Assembly: GCA_002278935.1 (NCBI GenBank)
Contig: NCJL01000005.1
Coordinates: 124,001 to 188,000, forward strand
From: Gallionellales bacterium 39-52-133
GTDB lineage: Bacteria > Pseudomonadota > Gammaproteobacteria > Burkholderiales > Gallionellaceae
Direction of reading: 5' to 3'
Length of the DNA: 64,000 nt
Positions within the stretch are counted from its first letter, which is position 1; every line of letters starts with the position of its first letter. Below are positions 11,029-21,126 of this stretch, one piece after another. Position numbers and translations under genes: made by a program. Below the pieces are notes generated by a model. The model was not told the origin of the DNA and ran no database searches. It was given only the letters and a program-made list of their open reading frames with translations.

Positions 11029-11967
11029 CTATTCTTTCCATTCTGGCAGACAAAGCTGCCATGTAGGCTTCAGGCGCGGAAATATTTCCATTCCGGCAAG
11101 TGCATTTTGCAGCTTATTCCAGCGTACCAGATCAAATGAATCCCGATACAAGCAGGCCACCCAGTCTGCCAGCAGCACGGCTGCAAAGGCTTCTGCATCG
11201 CTGGGATCACAAATTGAAAGTCCGGCACTGTGCCGGTATCCGGCCACCACGGTTACCGCGTCATAGCCCCAGCGCTGCAGTGCAATCGCTGCGGTGCCCG
11301 CGAGATATGTCACCTCTTCGGGCAAGCTCGATTCTGCCGCGGAGGCAACTGGATTAAGTGCTGCGGGAAATTCCGAGAAATGCAGGTTGGCAAACAAGGC
11401 TTCTACGTGCGCCGCCAGTTCGGGTGTATTCGCCATATGCCAGAAATTGAAGACCACAGTTTGTCTTTGCTGGGTAACTTCGGTCACACCATGATAGGAA
11501 TTCGCGTGTAACAGGAAGCCAAAGGCTTTATTGTATTCTGGATTAACACTGAAGACTGCTTCGCCCTCCGGCGACGAGAACAATTCCAGCACACCGCCAT
11601 GTTCAGCTTGCCATTGCCTATTGAGTTGCACGACCAGGCGCGCAATTTCATAGCCCAATAACGGCCGGTCGCTGTGTATACCAATGACTTGCCCGGGCTG
11701 CATGCGTTGCGCCGTGACCAGCACACGATTGACCAATGGCAATCCGGTTATCTCGCGCATCCTGGCCAGTATTTCAGCCTGAAATGTTGCAGGAATAATG
11801 TCGGTAACGTCGCTAAGCGAACAGCGATAAAACGCAGCGTCCCGATGCTGCCAGGCTATGTCTTGCGAAAATAACTGCTCAAGCGCAGCGCACTGTTCCT
11901 CAGAAAAGGCAGCATTCACCAGGAAAAATGGGAATGGGTAAGTGTGGTGGATGGGCTGCAAAAGCAA
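11029..11967 (-). CDS. 2OG-Fe(II) oxygenase-like protein
   Basis: A 312-residue protein whose N-terminal 180 residues match the 2-oxoglutarate/Fe(II) dioxygenase pattern. The iron ligands would be His98 and Asp100 in VIGIHSDRP and His159 in SYHGVTEV, with Arg168 as the 2-oxoglutarate contact. The region resembles the prolyl-4-hydroxylase-like group. Residues 190-312 do not match anything I recognise. The start is TTG, backed by a perfect AAGGAG eight bases upstream. The substrate is unknown. The gene stands alone between rmuC and typA, with a large inverted repeat just upstream. Confidence 0.75.
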   Translation of the reverse strand: MLLQPIHHTYPFPFFLVNAAFSEEQCAALEQLFSQDIAWQHRDAAFYRCSLSDVTDIIPATFQAEILARMREITGLPLVNRVLVTAQRMQPGQVIGIHSDRPLLGYEIARLVVQLNRQWQAEHGGVLELFSSPEGEAVFSVNPEYNKAFGFLLHANSYHGVTEVTQQRQTVVFNFWHMANTPELAAHVEALFANLHFSEFPAALNPVASAAESSLPEEVTYLAGTAAIALQRWGYDAVTVVAGYRHSAGLSICDPSDAEAFAAVLLADWVACLYRDSFDLVRWNKLQNALAGMEIFPRLKPTWQLCLPEWKE

Positions 11968-11997
11968 TGACTGGACTCCTTAACAAGCTTTAAACCG

Positions 11998-12143
11998 CAG
12001 TTCTATCCACAGATTCGCACAGATTTTTAAAAAATTACAAATTACTCTGGCGCCTAACCCAAATGGTTACCAGCATTTTTCTTGATAGCCTTTTGATTAA
12101 TTTTGTTTAATCTGTGGAAATCTGTGTAATCTGTGGACAACTG
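11998..12143. repeat. 146-bp inverted repeat element with CACAGATT arms
   Basis: Two arms face each other across about 60 bp. The left arm reads CAGTTCTATCCACAGATT then CGCACAGATTTTT. The right arm, on the other strand, reads CAGTTGTCCACAGATT then ACACAGATTTCCACAG. The arms share CAGTT, TCCACAGATT and CACAGATTT, and the inner ends are A/T-rich. No open frame is inside. It has the shape of a small non-autonomous palindromic element or a REP-like intergenic repeat. Only one copy is visible in the window. Confidence 0.65.
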
Positions 12144-12156
12144 TTTTTTCAAGGAT

Positions 12157-12190
12157 AAAAAAAGGGCACTTGCGCGCCCATTTTTTTTGC
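12157..12190 (-). terminator. Rho-independent terminator of typA
   Basis: A GC-rich hairpin (GGGCGCGCAAGTGCCC on the minus strand) is flanked by an A-run on one side and a T-run on the other, so it can act in both directions. It lies about 120 bp downstream of the typA stop, and the next gene on that strand starts beyond it. Confidence 0.75.
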
Positions 12191-12307
12191 CTGCCTGCCC
12201 ACTCTAAAAACTAAGCGCGACCCGACTCTTGCGCTCGTTTTGGTTACGGCCACCGCTATCGCGGTTTAACCCTGCGGGTTAGCCTGCACCGAAACTCGCA
12301 CTTCGTA

Positions 12308-14119
12308 TTAAGCCCGACCAGACCTCTTGCGCTCGTTTTCAGTCAGGTAACGTTTACGTACGCGGATAGACAGAGGTGTAATTTCGACCAGCTCATCATC
12401 ATCGATAAACTCAACCGCGCTTTCGAGGGTCAGTTTGATCGGTGGCGTCAAACGCACTGCTTCGTCCGTACCCGATGAACGGATGTTGGTCAGTTGCTTG
12501 CCCTTGATCGGGTTAACCACCAGGTCATTGTCACGGCTATGGATACCGATAATCATGCCTTCGTAAACTTTATCGCCTGGGGCAACGATCATACGACCGC
12601 GGTCTTCCAGCTTCCACAACGCGTAGGCTACTGCCTCACCGGAATCCTGTGAAATCAGCACGCCGTTATGACGGCTGGGCATGTCTGGCTTAACCGGACC
12701 GTATTCATCAAACACGTGCGACATCAAGCCGGTACCGCGTGTCATGGTCATAAATTCACCCTGGAAGCCGATCAGCGCGCGTGCAGGAATACGGTACTCC
12801 AGGCGCACACGACCTTTGCCATCCGGTTGCATATCCTGCAAATCGCCGCGACGACGACCCAGTTCTTCCATGACCCCGCCCTGGTGCGCTTCTTCAACGT
12901 CCACGGTCAGCATTTCGTAAGGCTCCTGTTTTTCGCCATTTACCGTACGATAAACAACACGTGGCTTGGAAACCGCCAGTTCAAAGCCTTCACGGCGCAT
13001 ATTTTCCAGCAGGATGGTCAGGTGCAATTCACCACGACCGGATACCAGCAACGAGTCCGCATCCGCAGTGTCTTCTACACGCAGAGCAACGTTTACCAAC
13101 AACTCTTTAGTCAAGCGGTCACGAATCTGACGGCTGGTAATAAGCTTGCCTTCCTGACCAACCAGAGGAGAAGTATTCACCTGGAAGTTCATTGAAAGTG
13201 TCGGTTCATCCACCTTGGGCATAGGAAGCGCTTCTGGCTTGCTCACATCGGCAATCGTGACACCGATACCGATCTCCTCAATACCGTTAATCAGAATAAT
13301 GTCGCCTACCGAAGCTTCGTCCAGCAATACGCGTTCCACGCCACGGAAACCAAGCACCTGATTAACACGTGCTTTCTTGGGTGGCTTGTCGCCGTTCAAA
13401 ACCATGACTTCCTGACCCGGCTTGATGGTGCCGCGAGTCACGCGGCCAACACCGATACGGCCAACAAAACTGGAATAGTCAAGTGCTGAAATCTGGAATT
13501 GCAGCGGTGCGTTACTATCACCTTCTGGCTGTTTGACATGCTTCAAAACGGCGTCAAACAGCGGGCGCATATCAGAACTTGGGGTATTGGGGTCCATGGT
13601 TGCGAAACCGTTTAAGGCTGATGCATATACGATGGGGAAGTCCATCTGTTCATCGGTCGCACCCAGCTTGTCGAACAAGTCGAAAGTCTGGTCAACCACC
13701 CATTCAGGACGGGCACCCGGGCGGTCAATTTTATTGATTACAACAATAGGCTTCAAACCAAGCGCCAGGGCTTTCTTGGTCACAAAACGGGTTTGTGGCA
13801 TCGGGCCTTCAACCGCGTCCACCAGCAGCAATACGCCGTCAACCATAGACAGCACGCGCTCAACCTCGCCACCGAAGTCGGCGTGTCCGGGTGTATCCAC
13901 AATGTTAATCTGCACGCCTTCGTAGGCTACCGAGCAATTCTTCGCCAGAATGGTAATGCCGCGCTCTTTTTCCAGATCGTTGCTATCCATGAAGCGTTCT
14001 GCCACCTGCTGGTGAGCAGCAAAAGTTTGAGTCTGGGCAAGCAGCTTGTCCACCATGGTTGTTTTTCCATGGTCAACGTGGGCGATGATGGCGATATTAC
14101 GGAGTTGGCGCGACGACAT
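12308..14119 (-). CDS. typA: Ribosome-associated GTPase TypA/BipA
   Basis: A 603-residue translational GTPase. The G domain starts with AHVDHGKT (residues 13-20), followed by [20 protein letters not shown] and [13 protein letters not shown]-like domains 3 and 5 and the TypA-specific C-terminal domain are present. In E. coli BipA helps 50S subunit assembly at low temperature and in stress. I start it at the ATG 14119, which gives the family's usual [18 protein letters not shown]; an in-frame ATG at 14143 would add eight residues. A diverged copy of its last ten codons lies about 97 bp downstream of the gene's end. Confidence 0.97.
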   Translation of the reverse strand: MSSRQLRNIAIIAHVDHGKTTMVDKLLAQTQTFAAHQQVAERFMDSNDLEKERGITILAKNCSVAYEGVQINIVDTPGHADFGGEVERVLSMVDGVLLLVDAVEGPMPQTRFVTKKALALGLKPIVVINKIDRPGARPEWVVDQTFDLFDKLGATDEQMDFPIVYASALNGFATMDPNTPSSDMRPLFDAVLKHVKQPEGDSNAPLQFQISALDYSSFVGRIGVGRVTRGTIKPGQEVMVLNGDKPPKKARVNQVLGFRGVERVLLDEASVGDIILINGIEEIGIGVTIADVSKPEALPMPKVDEPTLSMNFQVNTSPLVGQEGKLITSRQIRDRLTKELLVNVALRVEDTADADSLLVSGRGELHLTILLENMRREGFELAVSKPRVVYRTVNGEKQEPYEMLTVDVEEAHQGGVMEELGRRRGDLQDMQPDGKGRVRLEYRIPARALIGFQGEFMTMTRGTGLMSHVFDEYGPVKPDMPSRHNGVLISQDSGEAVAYALWKLEDRGRMIVAPGDKVYEGMIIGIHSRDNDLVVNPIKGKQLTNIRSSGTDEAVRLTPPIKLTLESAVEFIDDDELVEITPLSIRVRKRYLTENERKRSGRA

Positions 14120-14269
14120 GTGATGATACCTAGCACGATTCAAAGGGCGCGCATTCTACCACAGCTTCCGGCTTATAGAACAAATGTTTAAGGCGATCCT
14201 AAACACATCTAAATGTTCCCGGGCTGAGGCTACTAATGCACAGCTGATTTTTATATAGCTATTTGTTTA

Positions 14270-15673
14270 CTATTGATTTTTACTCAAGTGCCTATCCAGC
14301 CTCGACAACACCAGCTCGCGCGGAAAAATGGCCAGTAGCGCATCAACTGAAGGCGTCTGGGTTTGCCCTGTCAGCATCACACGCAATGGCATCGCCATTT
14401 TAGGCATTTTCAGGCCGTGTTTTGCGATCAGTTCCTTGATCAATGCAGCGATGGCCGGCGCTTCCCAGACTACGCTGGAGAAACGCTGCGCCAGTTCGTG
14501 CAATGCGGGCAGCGCATCAGCCGTAAGATGGGTGTCCAGCAATGCCTGCTCGGGATGCAGATCGATGTAAAACACCTCGGCGGCATCGGCCAGTTCATTG
14601 AGGGTAGCCACGCGCTCTTTATACAGCGCCACAATTGCTTCCAGTGACGGCGTTGCACCCACTTTTACCCCGCGCGCTTCAAGACGCGGTTTAACCAGGG
14701 CTACCAGGCGCGCATTGTCGGCCTGCTTCAGGTAATGGCTGTTCAGCCAGTTCAGTTTTTCGGTATTAAACTGCGCGGCAGACGGGGTGATGTGATCAAG
14801 GTCAAACCACTCGCAGAATTGCGCAACGGAAAATACTTCTTCATCACCGTGTGACCAGCCCAGCCGGGCGAGATAATTGATCACTGCTTCCGGCAAATAG
14901 CCATCCTCATCATATTGCATCACGCTCACCGCACCGTGGCGCTTGGACAGCTTCTGCCCGTCATCGCCGAGTATCATGGACAGATGTGCATATTGCGGCA
15001 CGCTCGCACCCAATGCCCTGAGTATATTGATCTGGCGCGGCGTATTGTTGACGTGGTCATCGCCGCGTATCACATGGGTAATTTTCATATCCCAGTCATC
15101 AACCACCACGCAGAAATTATAAGTGGGTGTGCCATCAGCACGCGCAATCACCAGATCATCGAGCTCACTGTTGGCAAACTCGATGTCGCCCTTCACCAGA
15201 TCCTTCCACGCCGCCACACCTTCAACTGGATTCTTGAAACGCACTACCGGCTTCACGCCTGCCGGCACTTCAGGCAGTGTTTTACCCGCCTCCGGCCGCC
15301 AACGTCCGTCATAGCGCGGCTTTTCATTGCGTTCGCGCTGCGCCTCGCGCAATGCGTCCAGCTCTGCGGCAGAGGTATAACAATAATAGGCGGTACCGGC
15401 AGCCAGCATCTGCTGAATCACTTCGCGATAGCGCGGCATGCCCTGCATTTGGTAGAACGGGCCTTCGTCATAGCCCAGACTCAGCCAGTTCATGCCATCC
15501 AGAATTGCCTGCACTGCCTCGGGCGTGGAGCGTTCCACATCGGTATCTTCGATGCGCAAAATAAAAGTGCCGCCATGCTTGCGTGCATAAGCCCATGAAA
15601 ACAATGCGGTACGGGCACCGCCTATATGAAGATAGCCGGTGGGACTGGGAGCAAAACGGGTGCGAACGGTCAT
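14270..15673 (-). CDS. gltX: Glutamyl-tRNA synthetase
   Basis: A 467-residue class I aminoacyl-tRNA synthetase charging tRNA-Glu. The HIGH-type motif is HIGG (residues 16-19) in [13 protein letters not shown], and the KMSKS-type motif is KLSKR (residues 241-245). The glutamate-binding segment [10 protein letters not shown] is intact, and the C-terminal anticodon-binding domain is complete. The start at 15673 gives [13 protein letters not shown]; an in-frame ATG four codons upstream is less likely. There are 150 bp between it and the start of typA. No adjacent tRNA gene was seen. Confidence 0.97.
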   Translation of the reverse strand: MTVRTRFAPSPTGYLHIGGARTALFSWAYARKHGGTFILRIEDTDVERSTPEAVQAILDGMNWLSLGYDEGPFYQMQGMPRYREVIQQMLAAGTAYYCYTSAAELDALREAQRERNEKPRYDGRWRPEAGKTLPEVPAGVKPVVRFKNPVEGVAAWKDLVKGDIEFANSELDDLVIARADGTPTYNFCVVVDDWDMKITHVIRGDDHVNNTPRQINILRALGASVPQYAHLSMILGDDGQKLSKRHGAVSVMQYDEDGYLPEAVINYLARLGWSHGDEEVFSVAQFCEWFDLDHITPSAAQFNTEKLNWLNSHYLKQADNARLVALVKPRLEARGVKVGATPSLEAIVALYKERVATLNELADAAEVFYIDLHPEQALLDTHLTADALPALHELAQRFSSVVWEAPAIAALIKELIAKHGLKMPKMAMPLRVMLTGQTQTPSVDALLAIFPRELVLSRLDRHLSKNQ

Positions 15674-15871
15674 GAGGCAAGCCAAAATATGTAAAACGCG
15701 TATTTTACGCCAGATGCTGCCGGTTTGTTTAGCGCAGCTTGCTCAAGCTGCCAGCGAATAACCATAATAATGACCACTCAATTATTTTCATAATCTATGT
15801 AATGATTAGCTTAGCTGAGCGACCAAACATCAAATGCAAGTCAATTCGACGTTTAACTTACTGGAGTAGCC

Positions 15872-16840
15872 ATGCTCATCAAGAAACCAGCCGATATCAA
15901 ATCATCGGAGATAACCGACAAACAACTGTACCTGTCACGCCGCGACTTCCTCGGTGCTTCCGGTCTGTCACTGGGTGCGCTGGCAGCCGGTATTGCGGCA
16001 CCCGGCCTGCTGCTGGGCAGTAATGAAGCAGAGGCTGTAGCCGCGACCAGGCTAGGCACTCTGCGCAAAAGCAAGCTGAGCACCGGCGATACCCTCACCC
16101 CCTACAAAGATGTGACAACTTATAACAACTTCTACGAGTTCGGCACGGACAAGTACTCTCCTGCACAACTGGCCGGGACTCTGAATACCCGGCCATGGAC
16201 AATCACAGTTGAAGGCGAGGTCAAGAAAACCAGGACTTTCGATATTGAGACCCTGCTCAAACTCGCCCCGCTTGAAGAGCGCATTTATCGTATGCGGTGC
16301 GTGGAAGGCTGGTCCATGGTGATTCCATGGGCAGGCTTTTCTCTGAGCGAATTAATCAAACAGGCCGAACCCAACGGCAATGCTAAATATCTCGAATTTG
16401 TCACCCTGCAAGATCCCAGGCAAATGCCGGGACAACGCTCCAGCGTGCTTGACTGGCCGTATGTAGAAGGCCTGCGCATGGATGAAGCGATGCACCCCCT
16501 GACCATTTTGTCTTTGGGTCTGTATGGAGAGGTATTGCCGAACCAGAATGGCGCACCGGTCAGGCTGGTTACGCCGTGGAAATATGGCTTTAAAAACGCA
16601 AAATCCATTGTAAAAATTCGCTTTACCTCTGCGCCAGGCGTCAGTTCATGGATGAAAGCCAATCCAAGAGAATATGGCTTTTATGCCAATGTGAATCCGA
16701 CCGTGGATCATCCCCGCTGGAGCCAGGCCAAGGAACGCCGTATCGGTGAATTTTTAAAGCGGGACACCCTGATGTTTAACGGATATGCCGATCAGGTCGC
16801 TCACCTTTATGCCGGTATGGATCTGCGAAAGCTCTACTAG
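15872..16840 (+). CDS. msrP: Methionine-sulfoxide reductase catalytic subunit MsrP
   Basis: A 322-residue periplasmic molybdoenzyme (YedY/MsrP) that repairs oxidised methionines in envelope proteins. The twin-arginine signal is SRRDFLGAS (Arg23-Arg24), followed by a hydrophobic stretch rich in Ala, Gly and Leu, so the protein is exported folded with its molybdopterin cofactor. The molybdenum ligand is Cys143 in [15 protein letters not shown]. Conserved PRQMPGQ and TPWKYGFK blocks are present. GGAG lies 6-9 nt before the ATG. The stop codon overlaps the GTG start of msrQ (TAGTG), which couples their translation. Confidence 0.96.
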   Translation: MLIKKPADIKSSEITDKQLYLSRRDFLGASGLSLGALAAGIAAPGLLLGSNEAEAVAATRLGTLRKSKLSTGDTLTPYKDVTTYNNFYEFGTDKYSPAQLAGTLNTRPWTITVEGEVKKTRTFDIETLLKLAPLEERIYRMRCVEGWSMVIPWAGFSLSELIKQAEPNGNAKYLEFVTLQDPRQMPGQRSSVLDWPYVEGLRMDEAMHPLTILSLGLYGEVLPNQNGAPVRLVTPWKYGFKNAKSIVKIRFTSAPGVSSWMKANPREYGFYANVNPTVDHPRWSQAKERRIGEFLKRDTLMFNGYADQVAHLYAGMDLRKLY

Positions 16841-17442
16841 TGAAATACTTCAGCCAGTTAAAGGCAGCGCTTTTTCTGGCCAGCCTGTATCCCTTGCTGC
16901 GCCTGTTCTGGCTTGCCTATGCAGACCGGTTGGGCGCCAATCCGATAGAATTTATTACCCGTTCTCTTGGCACCTGGACGCTGGTTTTTCTGCTGATCAC
17001 CCTCTCCATTACGCCTATGCGCAATCTCAGCGGCTGGCCGGCACTCATCAGATTGCGGCGCATGGCTGGATTATTTGCCTTTTTCTATGCTTTGCTGCAT
17101 TTCATCACTTACCTCTGGCTTGATCAATTTTTTGACCTTGAAGCCATTTACAGGGATGTGATCAAAAGGCCGTTTATCACCCTGGGTTTCGCTGCATTTG
17201 TTTTAATGATACCGCTGGCCATCACGTCTACCAATGCGATGATGAAAAAACTGGGCGGAAAGCGCTGGCAAATATTGCACCGCCTGGTTTATGCCGTTGC
17301 CATATTTGCCGTCTTGCATTACTGGTGGCTGGTGAAGAAGGATATTACACAGCCGCTTATTTATGCAGCAGTGCTTGCCGTTTTATTGGCCTACAGGCTC
17401 TGGATGATGCGCAAAAAGACGGGCATTAACAAGAACAGCTGA
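16840..17442 (+). CDS. msrQ: Heme-binding membrane subunit MsrQ
   Basis: A 200-residue heme b membrane protein (YedZ/MsrQ) of the ferric-reductase-like transmembrane family. It passes electrons from the quinone pool to MsrP. Five or six hydrophobic helices are visible, with conserved histidines in FFYALLHFITYLWLD, RLVYAVAIFAVLHYWW and elsewhere that can hold the hemes. It starts with GTG inside the msrP stop codon and so depends on translation of msrP. The end holds a short basic tail. Confidence 0.95.
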   Translation: MKYFSQLKAALFLASLYPLLRLFWLAYADRLGANPIEFITRSLGTWTLVFLLITLSITPMRNLSGWPALIRLRRMAGLFAFFYALLHFITYLWLDQFFDLEAIYRDVIKRPFITLGFAAFVLMIPLAITSTNAMMKKLGGKRWQILHRLVYAVAIFAVLHYWWLVKKDITQPLIYAAVLAVLLAYRLWMMRKKTGINKNS

Positions 17443-17497
17443 AAGCGCATCACACGATGTAGAATGACGCTTACTTTTTTCAACCAACCGGCAAATA

Positions 17498-18667
17498 ATG
17501 AATCGTAGTGTTTTTATTCTGGCTTTTTGCCAGGCTGTTTTATTCAGCGGCACCGGCCTGATACTCTCTTCTTCCGCACTGATAGGCAAAGAATTAGCCC
17601 CCTCTCCCGCCTGGGCAACCATACCTCTTGCGATTCAATACCTGACAACCATGCTGGTCATTTTTTTCGTATCGCACCTGATGCAAAAGAAAGGTCGCCG
17701 CTTTGTATTTATGCGCGGCGCAATTATTGGTTCTGCCGGACTGCTCATCGCCTCACTGGGCATCTGGATGGAAAACTTTACGCTCTTCGTTTTAGCCAGC
17801 CTGCTGATCGGCATCTACAGCGCCGTAGGCCAGTTTTACCGTTTTGCAGCGGCGGAGGCGGTCGCTGCCGAATATAAAGCCCGTGCAATTTCCATGACCA
17901 TGGCAGGCGGCGTGCTGGCGGCATTTATTGGCCCCAACCTCGCCATCTTTACCCGGGACATGCTTGAATATGTATTTCTGGCCAGTTATCTGGCATTGGT
18001 ACTAATGACCATGAGTGTTGCATGGATCACTTCACGACTGCAGCTGCCCGCTATTCCCGTCGATGCAAAAGAAATACGCCCGCTGCTCAAAATCGCCACC
18101 CAGCCCAAATATCTGCTGGCCATGATAGCCGCGATGATAGGCTATGGCGTGATGAACTTCCTGATGACCGCCACCCCGCTGGCGATGCAGTGTCACAACC
18201 ATTCCTTTGACAGCACTGCGGTGGTGATTCAATGGCATCTGTTTGCGATGTTCGCCCCCTCATTTTTTACCGGCGATCTGATCCGCAAACTGGGCGTCAT
18301 GCAGGTCATGATACTGGGCTGCCTGTTGCTTATCGCGTGTGCGCTGATTAACCTGAACGGCACCTCGCTGCCGCACTTTGAAGCCGCACTTATACTGTTA
18401 GGCGTAGGCTGGAACTTCCTCTACATCGGCGCAACTACGCTGCTTACAGAAACCTATTCTTCCAATGAGAGATCAAAGGCGCAGGGCATGAACGATACTT
18501 TTGTGTTCGCCACTCTCACGCTTACCTCGCTTGCTTCAGGCGCCTCGGTCGAGCATTTTGGCTGGGAAACAATCAACTTGTATTCAATTCCCGTCACACT
18601 CGCCGTGTTACTTGGTCTTATATGGTTGGTGGCAAGGCGTTTAAGACGAGCGGCTGTTCCAACATAG
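17498..18667 (+). CDS. MFS transporter
   Basis: A 389-residue major facilitator superfamily protein with about twelve predicted transmembrane helices in two halves. A basic loop after helix two (HLMQKKGRRFVFMRGA) matches the family's loop 2-3 motif. The second half holds the segment LLTETYSSNERSKAQGMNDTFVF, which is seen in a group of small drug-efflux-like MFS proteins. No sequence feature points to a substrate. It lies 55 bp after msrQ on the same strand, and its coding end is followed by a convergent UbiB-like gene. Confidence 0.85.
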   Translation: MNRSVFILAFCQAVLFSGTGLILSSSALIGKELAPSPAWATIPLAIQYLTTMLVIFFVSHLMQKKGRRFVFMRGAIIGSAGLLIASLGIWMENFTLFVLASLLIGIYSAVGQFYRFAAAEAVAAEYKARAISMTMAGGVLAAFIGPNLAIFTRDMLEYVFLASYLALVLMTMSVAWITSRLQLPAIPVDAKEIRPLLKIATQPKYLLAMIAAMIGYGVMNFLMTATPLAMQCHNHSFDSTAVVIQWHLFAMFAPSFFTGDLIRKLGVMQVMILGCLLLIACALINLNGTSLPHFEAALILLGVGWNFLYIGATTLLTETYSSNERSKAQGMNDTFVFATLTLTSLASGASVEHFGWETINLYSIPVTLAVLLGLIWLVARRLRRAAVPT

Positions 18668-18763
18668 CTTGCGGAAAATTGCTTGCAGGGAAATTTCCTG
18701 CGTGCCATGTTGCCGCATGAAATTCGGGAACACAGCAATAAATGAGATTGTCAGCCGCCCTCG

Positions 18764-20446
18764 TTACTTCCAGCGCCCGCCTCGCCATATTGAGATCAAC
18801 AGCCATACACCCCCGATAGCCGCGGCGATAAAGCCGATTTCCCCATAAGAGAGCCCAACGGGTAATGCAGATTTTTTCTCTACCGTCATCACGATGGCCG
18901 AACCAATTATCAGCGCTGCCGTGACCACACTGAGGGCGAGACGGCTGGCGGCGCGGTCAAGATGCTCTCCAAGTTGCCTGAGCGGAACAACATCGATTTG
19001 CAGTTGCAATTTTCCCCGTCGCGCTGAACGCAATATTTGGCGCAGATCCTGCGGCAGAGCGGCAATAACGCCAAGTGCGCCGCCCAGGGTGCGCCAGCCT
19101 CGCCTGGCAAGAGCTGCCGGCGTTGCATGTGCAAGCAGCTCACGTTCAAGCAGTGGCGCGGCTACTCCGGCAATGTCAAAGTCGGGATCAAGTTGCCGTC
19201 CCAGCCCTTCCAGCGTAACAAATGATTTGATTAGCAGCGCAAGGTCCGGGGGCAGTGCAAGGCCGTGCTCCCGCAGGATGGTAACAAGATCGGAAAGCAT
19301 TGCACCGAAGTTGATATTTTTTAAGGGCATGCCGCGATACTGATCAACAAAAACATCAATCTCGTTTTGCAGGATATCACCGTCACGATCGGTGCCGCCG
19401 CTCCAGTCAAGCAAAACATCAGCGACTGCGGCAGAGTCATGATAGACGAGACCGTGCAGTAAGCGTGTTAGCTCATAACGCCGCTCCGCAGAGAGTCGGC
19501 CGACCATACCAAAATCGATGAATGCGATGCGATTTTCTGGCAGATAGAACACATTGCCGGGATGCGGATCGGCATGAAAAAATCCGTCCTCAAGGATCAT
19601 CTTGAGCACAGCATGAATGCCGCGCCGGGCCAGAGTCTTGCGATCAAGCCCGGCAGCATCTACCGCAGCCAGATCGGTGCCGGGAATGCCGTCAATATAG
19701 GCCTGAACATTAAGTCTTTCACTGGTCCACTGCCAGTAAATCCCAGGTACAATAATTTCAGGAAAGCGGGCAAAGTTGACCGCAATACGCTCGGCATTGC
19801 GGCACTCGGTTGCAAAATCCAGTTCCCGACGCAAGGATAATGTGAATTGACGCACGATCTCGCGTGGCCGATATCGGCGCAGGTCTTGCGCCTCCGCTTC
19901 GACAATTTCGGCGAGCCGTGCCAGCAGACGTAAATCAGCTTCAATCGTTGTCTTGATACTGGGGCGCCGCACCTTGAGGACGACGACCGTTCCATCCGCC
20001 AGCCACGCACGGTGAACCTGTGCCAGCGAGGCCGCCGCCAATGGCTGTTCTTCCACACGTGAAAAAATTGCTTCGGGCTGTTCGCCCAAATCTGCTGTCA
20101 ACTGGGCTCGCAACTCAGCAAAGGCAACAGCCGGGGCCTCATCCTGCAATTTGCTGAATTCTGTGATCCACTCCGGAGAAAACAGGTCAACACGGGTTGC
20201 AAGAATCTGCCCGAGTTTGATAAAGGTCGGGCCCAGTTCCTCCAGCACCCGCCGTATGCGGGCCGGTGGCTCCAGCCTTGCAAGTTCTTCCGGTGCACGC
20301 CAGCGCAGCACTTTTCCTGCGCGTTCCAGCGCACCCGACATACCGACACGGCGAACCAGATCGCCAAAACCATACCGGATCAGAACCGAGGCAATGTCAT
20401 GCAGCCGTCCCAGATCACGTACTGCGCTAATGGCTTGCCAGAGCAT
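18764..20446 (-). CDS. UbiB/AarF/ABC1-family atypical kinase
   Basis: A 560-residue member of the ABC1/ADCK/UbiB family of atypical protein-kinase-like proteins, several of which support ubiquinone synthesis. The diagnostic KxGQ motif is in FIKLGQILATR. The Ala-rich loop AAASLAQVHRAW, catalytic HADPHPGNVF and metal-binding FIDFGMVGRL follow. Two hydrophobic helices near the C-terminus anchor it to the inner membrane. Whether this is the ubiquinone-specific UbiB or a paralogue is unclear, because no other ubi genes are near. It follows a small helical protein gene by 8 bp, and the two form a likely operon. Confidence 0.87.
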   Translation of the reverse strand: MLWQAISAVRDLGRLHDIASVLIRYGFGDLVRRVGMSGALERAGKVLRWRAPEELARLEPPARIRRVLEELGPTFIKLGQILATRVDLFSPEWITEFSKLQDEAPAVAFAELRAQLTADLGEQPEAIFSRVEEQPLAAASLAQVHRAWLADGTVVVLKVRRPSIKTTIEADLRLLARLAEIVEAEAQDLRRYRPREIVRQFTLSLRRELDFATECRNAERIAVNFARFPEIIVPGIYWQWTSERLNVQAYIDGIPGTDLAAVDAAGLDRKTLARRGIHAVLKMILEDGFFHADPHPGNVFYLPENRIAFIDFGMVGRLSAERRYELTRLLHGLVYHDSAAVADVLLDWSGGTDRDGDILQNEIDVFVDQYRGMPLKNINFGAMLSDLVTILREHGLALPPDLALLIKSFVTLEGLGRQLDPDFDIAGVAAPLLERELLAHATPAALARRGWRTLGGALGVIAALPQDLRQILRSARRGKLQLQIDVVPLRQLGEHLDRAASRLALSVVTAALIIGSAIVMTVEKKSALPVGLSYGEIGFIAAAIGGVWLLISIWRGGRWK

Positions 20447-20454
20447 CCTTGGGG

Positions 20455-21126
20455 TTACTTCTTGTGTTGCTGCATATTTTTTGCCTTTGCTGCCAGCGTC
20501 TCTGAAAGGCCTGCCAGAAAACCTGCGGCAGCATCGGCAAGTTTAGCCGTTGTGTTCAGCGCCGCATCGTTACCCGCACTGGCAATTTCACGCAAGGTTC
20601 GCCCCAGCTTCTGCTCCATCTTGATGATCGCGTCCTTCGCTGTTGCACCGGCGGTCGTTCCGCTATCGCGGGCATGCTGCCATAATCCCTGCAATACATC
20701 TTTCGCCGTTCCGGCTGACTCCGTGGTGACGTCCTTGAGCGTATCCAGAAACATTTTTTCCAAAGTACGTAAATCTTCAAACGACCGTTCCAGATCCTGC
20801 TTGCCGTAGTCCTTGAGTTTTCCTGCCGCTTCCTCGATCGCAAGCCTGGTTGCTTCGGCCGATTTTGCCAGTGCATCGTCAATACCGGCCAGCGCCTCAC
20901 CCATGGCCTCGCGCGATTTATCGCCCGCCTTGGACAGCCCCAGACTCGCTCCCTGCATCACCGAACGCAGCACCCGCCTCATCTCCTCTGCCTCCAGTCG
21001 TCCCCTGCTCAGGGCTGCAAGCGTGATGTCGTGCATGGATTCGCGTACATTCACTCCTTGTTCAACCGCATCACGCGCTTGTTTAGCCTCATTATCCAAG
21101 GTTCCTCCTTTACCGGGGTTTGTCAT
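20455..21126 (-). CDS. Helical DUF6781-like protein
   Basis: A 223-residue, mostly alpha-helical and soluble protein rich in Ala, Glu and Lys. I believe it corresponds to the DUF6781 family, but from memory only. It has no signal peptide or transmembrane segment. The middle has phasin-like amphipathic repeats (for example LAKSAEATRLAIEEAAGKLK, then LWQHARDSGTTAGATAKDAI). A strong AAGGAGG sits 5 nt before the ATG. It sits directly upstream of the UbiB-like kinase gene (8-bp gap), which suggests a joint role at the membrane or in lipid/quinone metabolism. Function unknown. Confidence 0.75.
   Translation of the reverse strand: MTNPGKGGTLDNEAKQARDAVEQGVNVRESMHDITLAALSRGRLEAEEMRRVLRSVMQGASLGLSKAGDKSREAMGEALAGIDDALAKSAEATRLAIEEAAGKLKDYGKQDLERSFEDLRTLEKMFLDTLKDVTTESAGTAKDVLQGLWQHARDSGTTAGATAKDAIIKMEQKLGRTLREIASAGNDAALNTTAKLADAAAGFLAGLSETLAAKAKNMQQHKK

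Larger units (their letters stand above)
11968..12307. other. Gene-free region downstream of typA
   Basis: These 340 bp hold no gene. In order they contain the ribosome binding site of the oxygenase gene, the CACAGATT inverted repeat (11998-12143), a bidirectional terminator (12157-12190), a diverged copy of the last 31 bp of typA (12212-12240), and two small hairpins, CCGCTATCGCGG (12252-12263) and AACCCTGCGGGTT (12268-12280). Confidence 0.7.
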
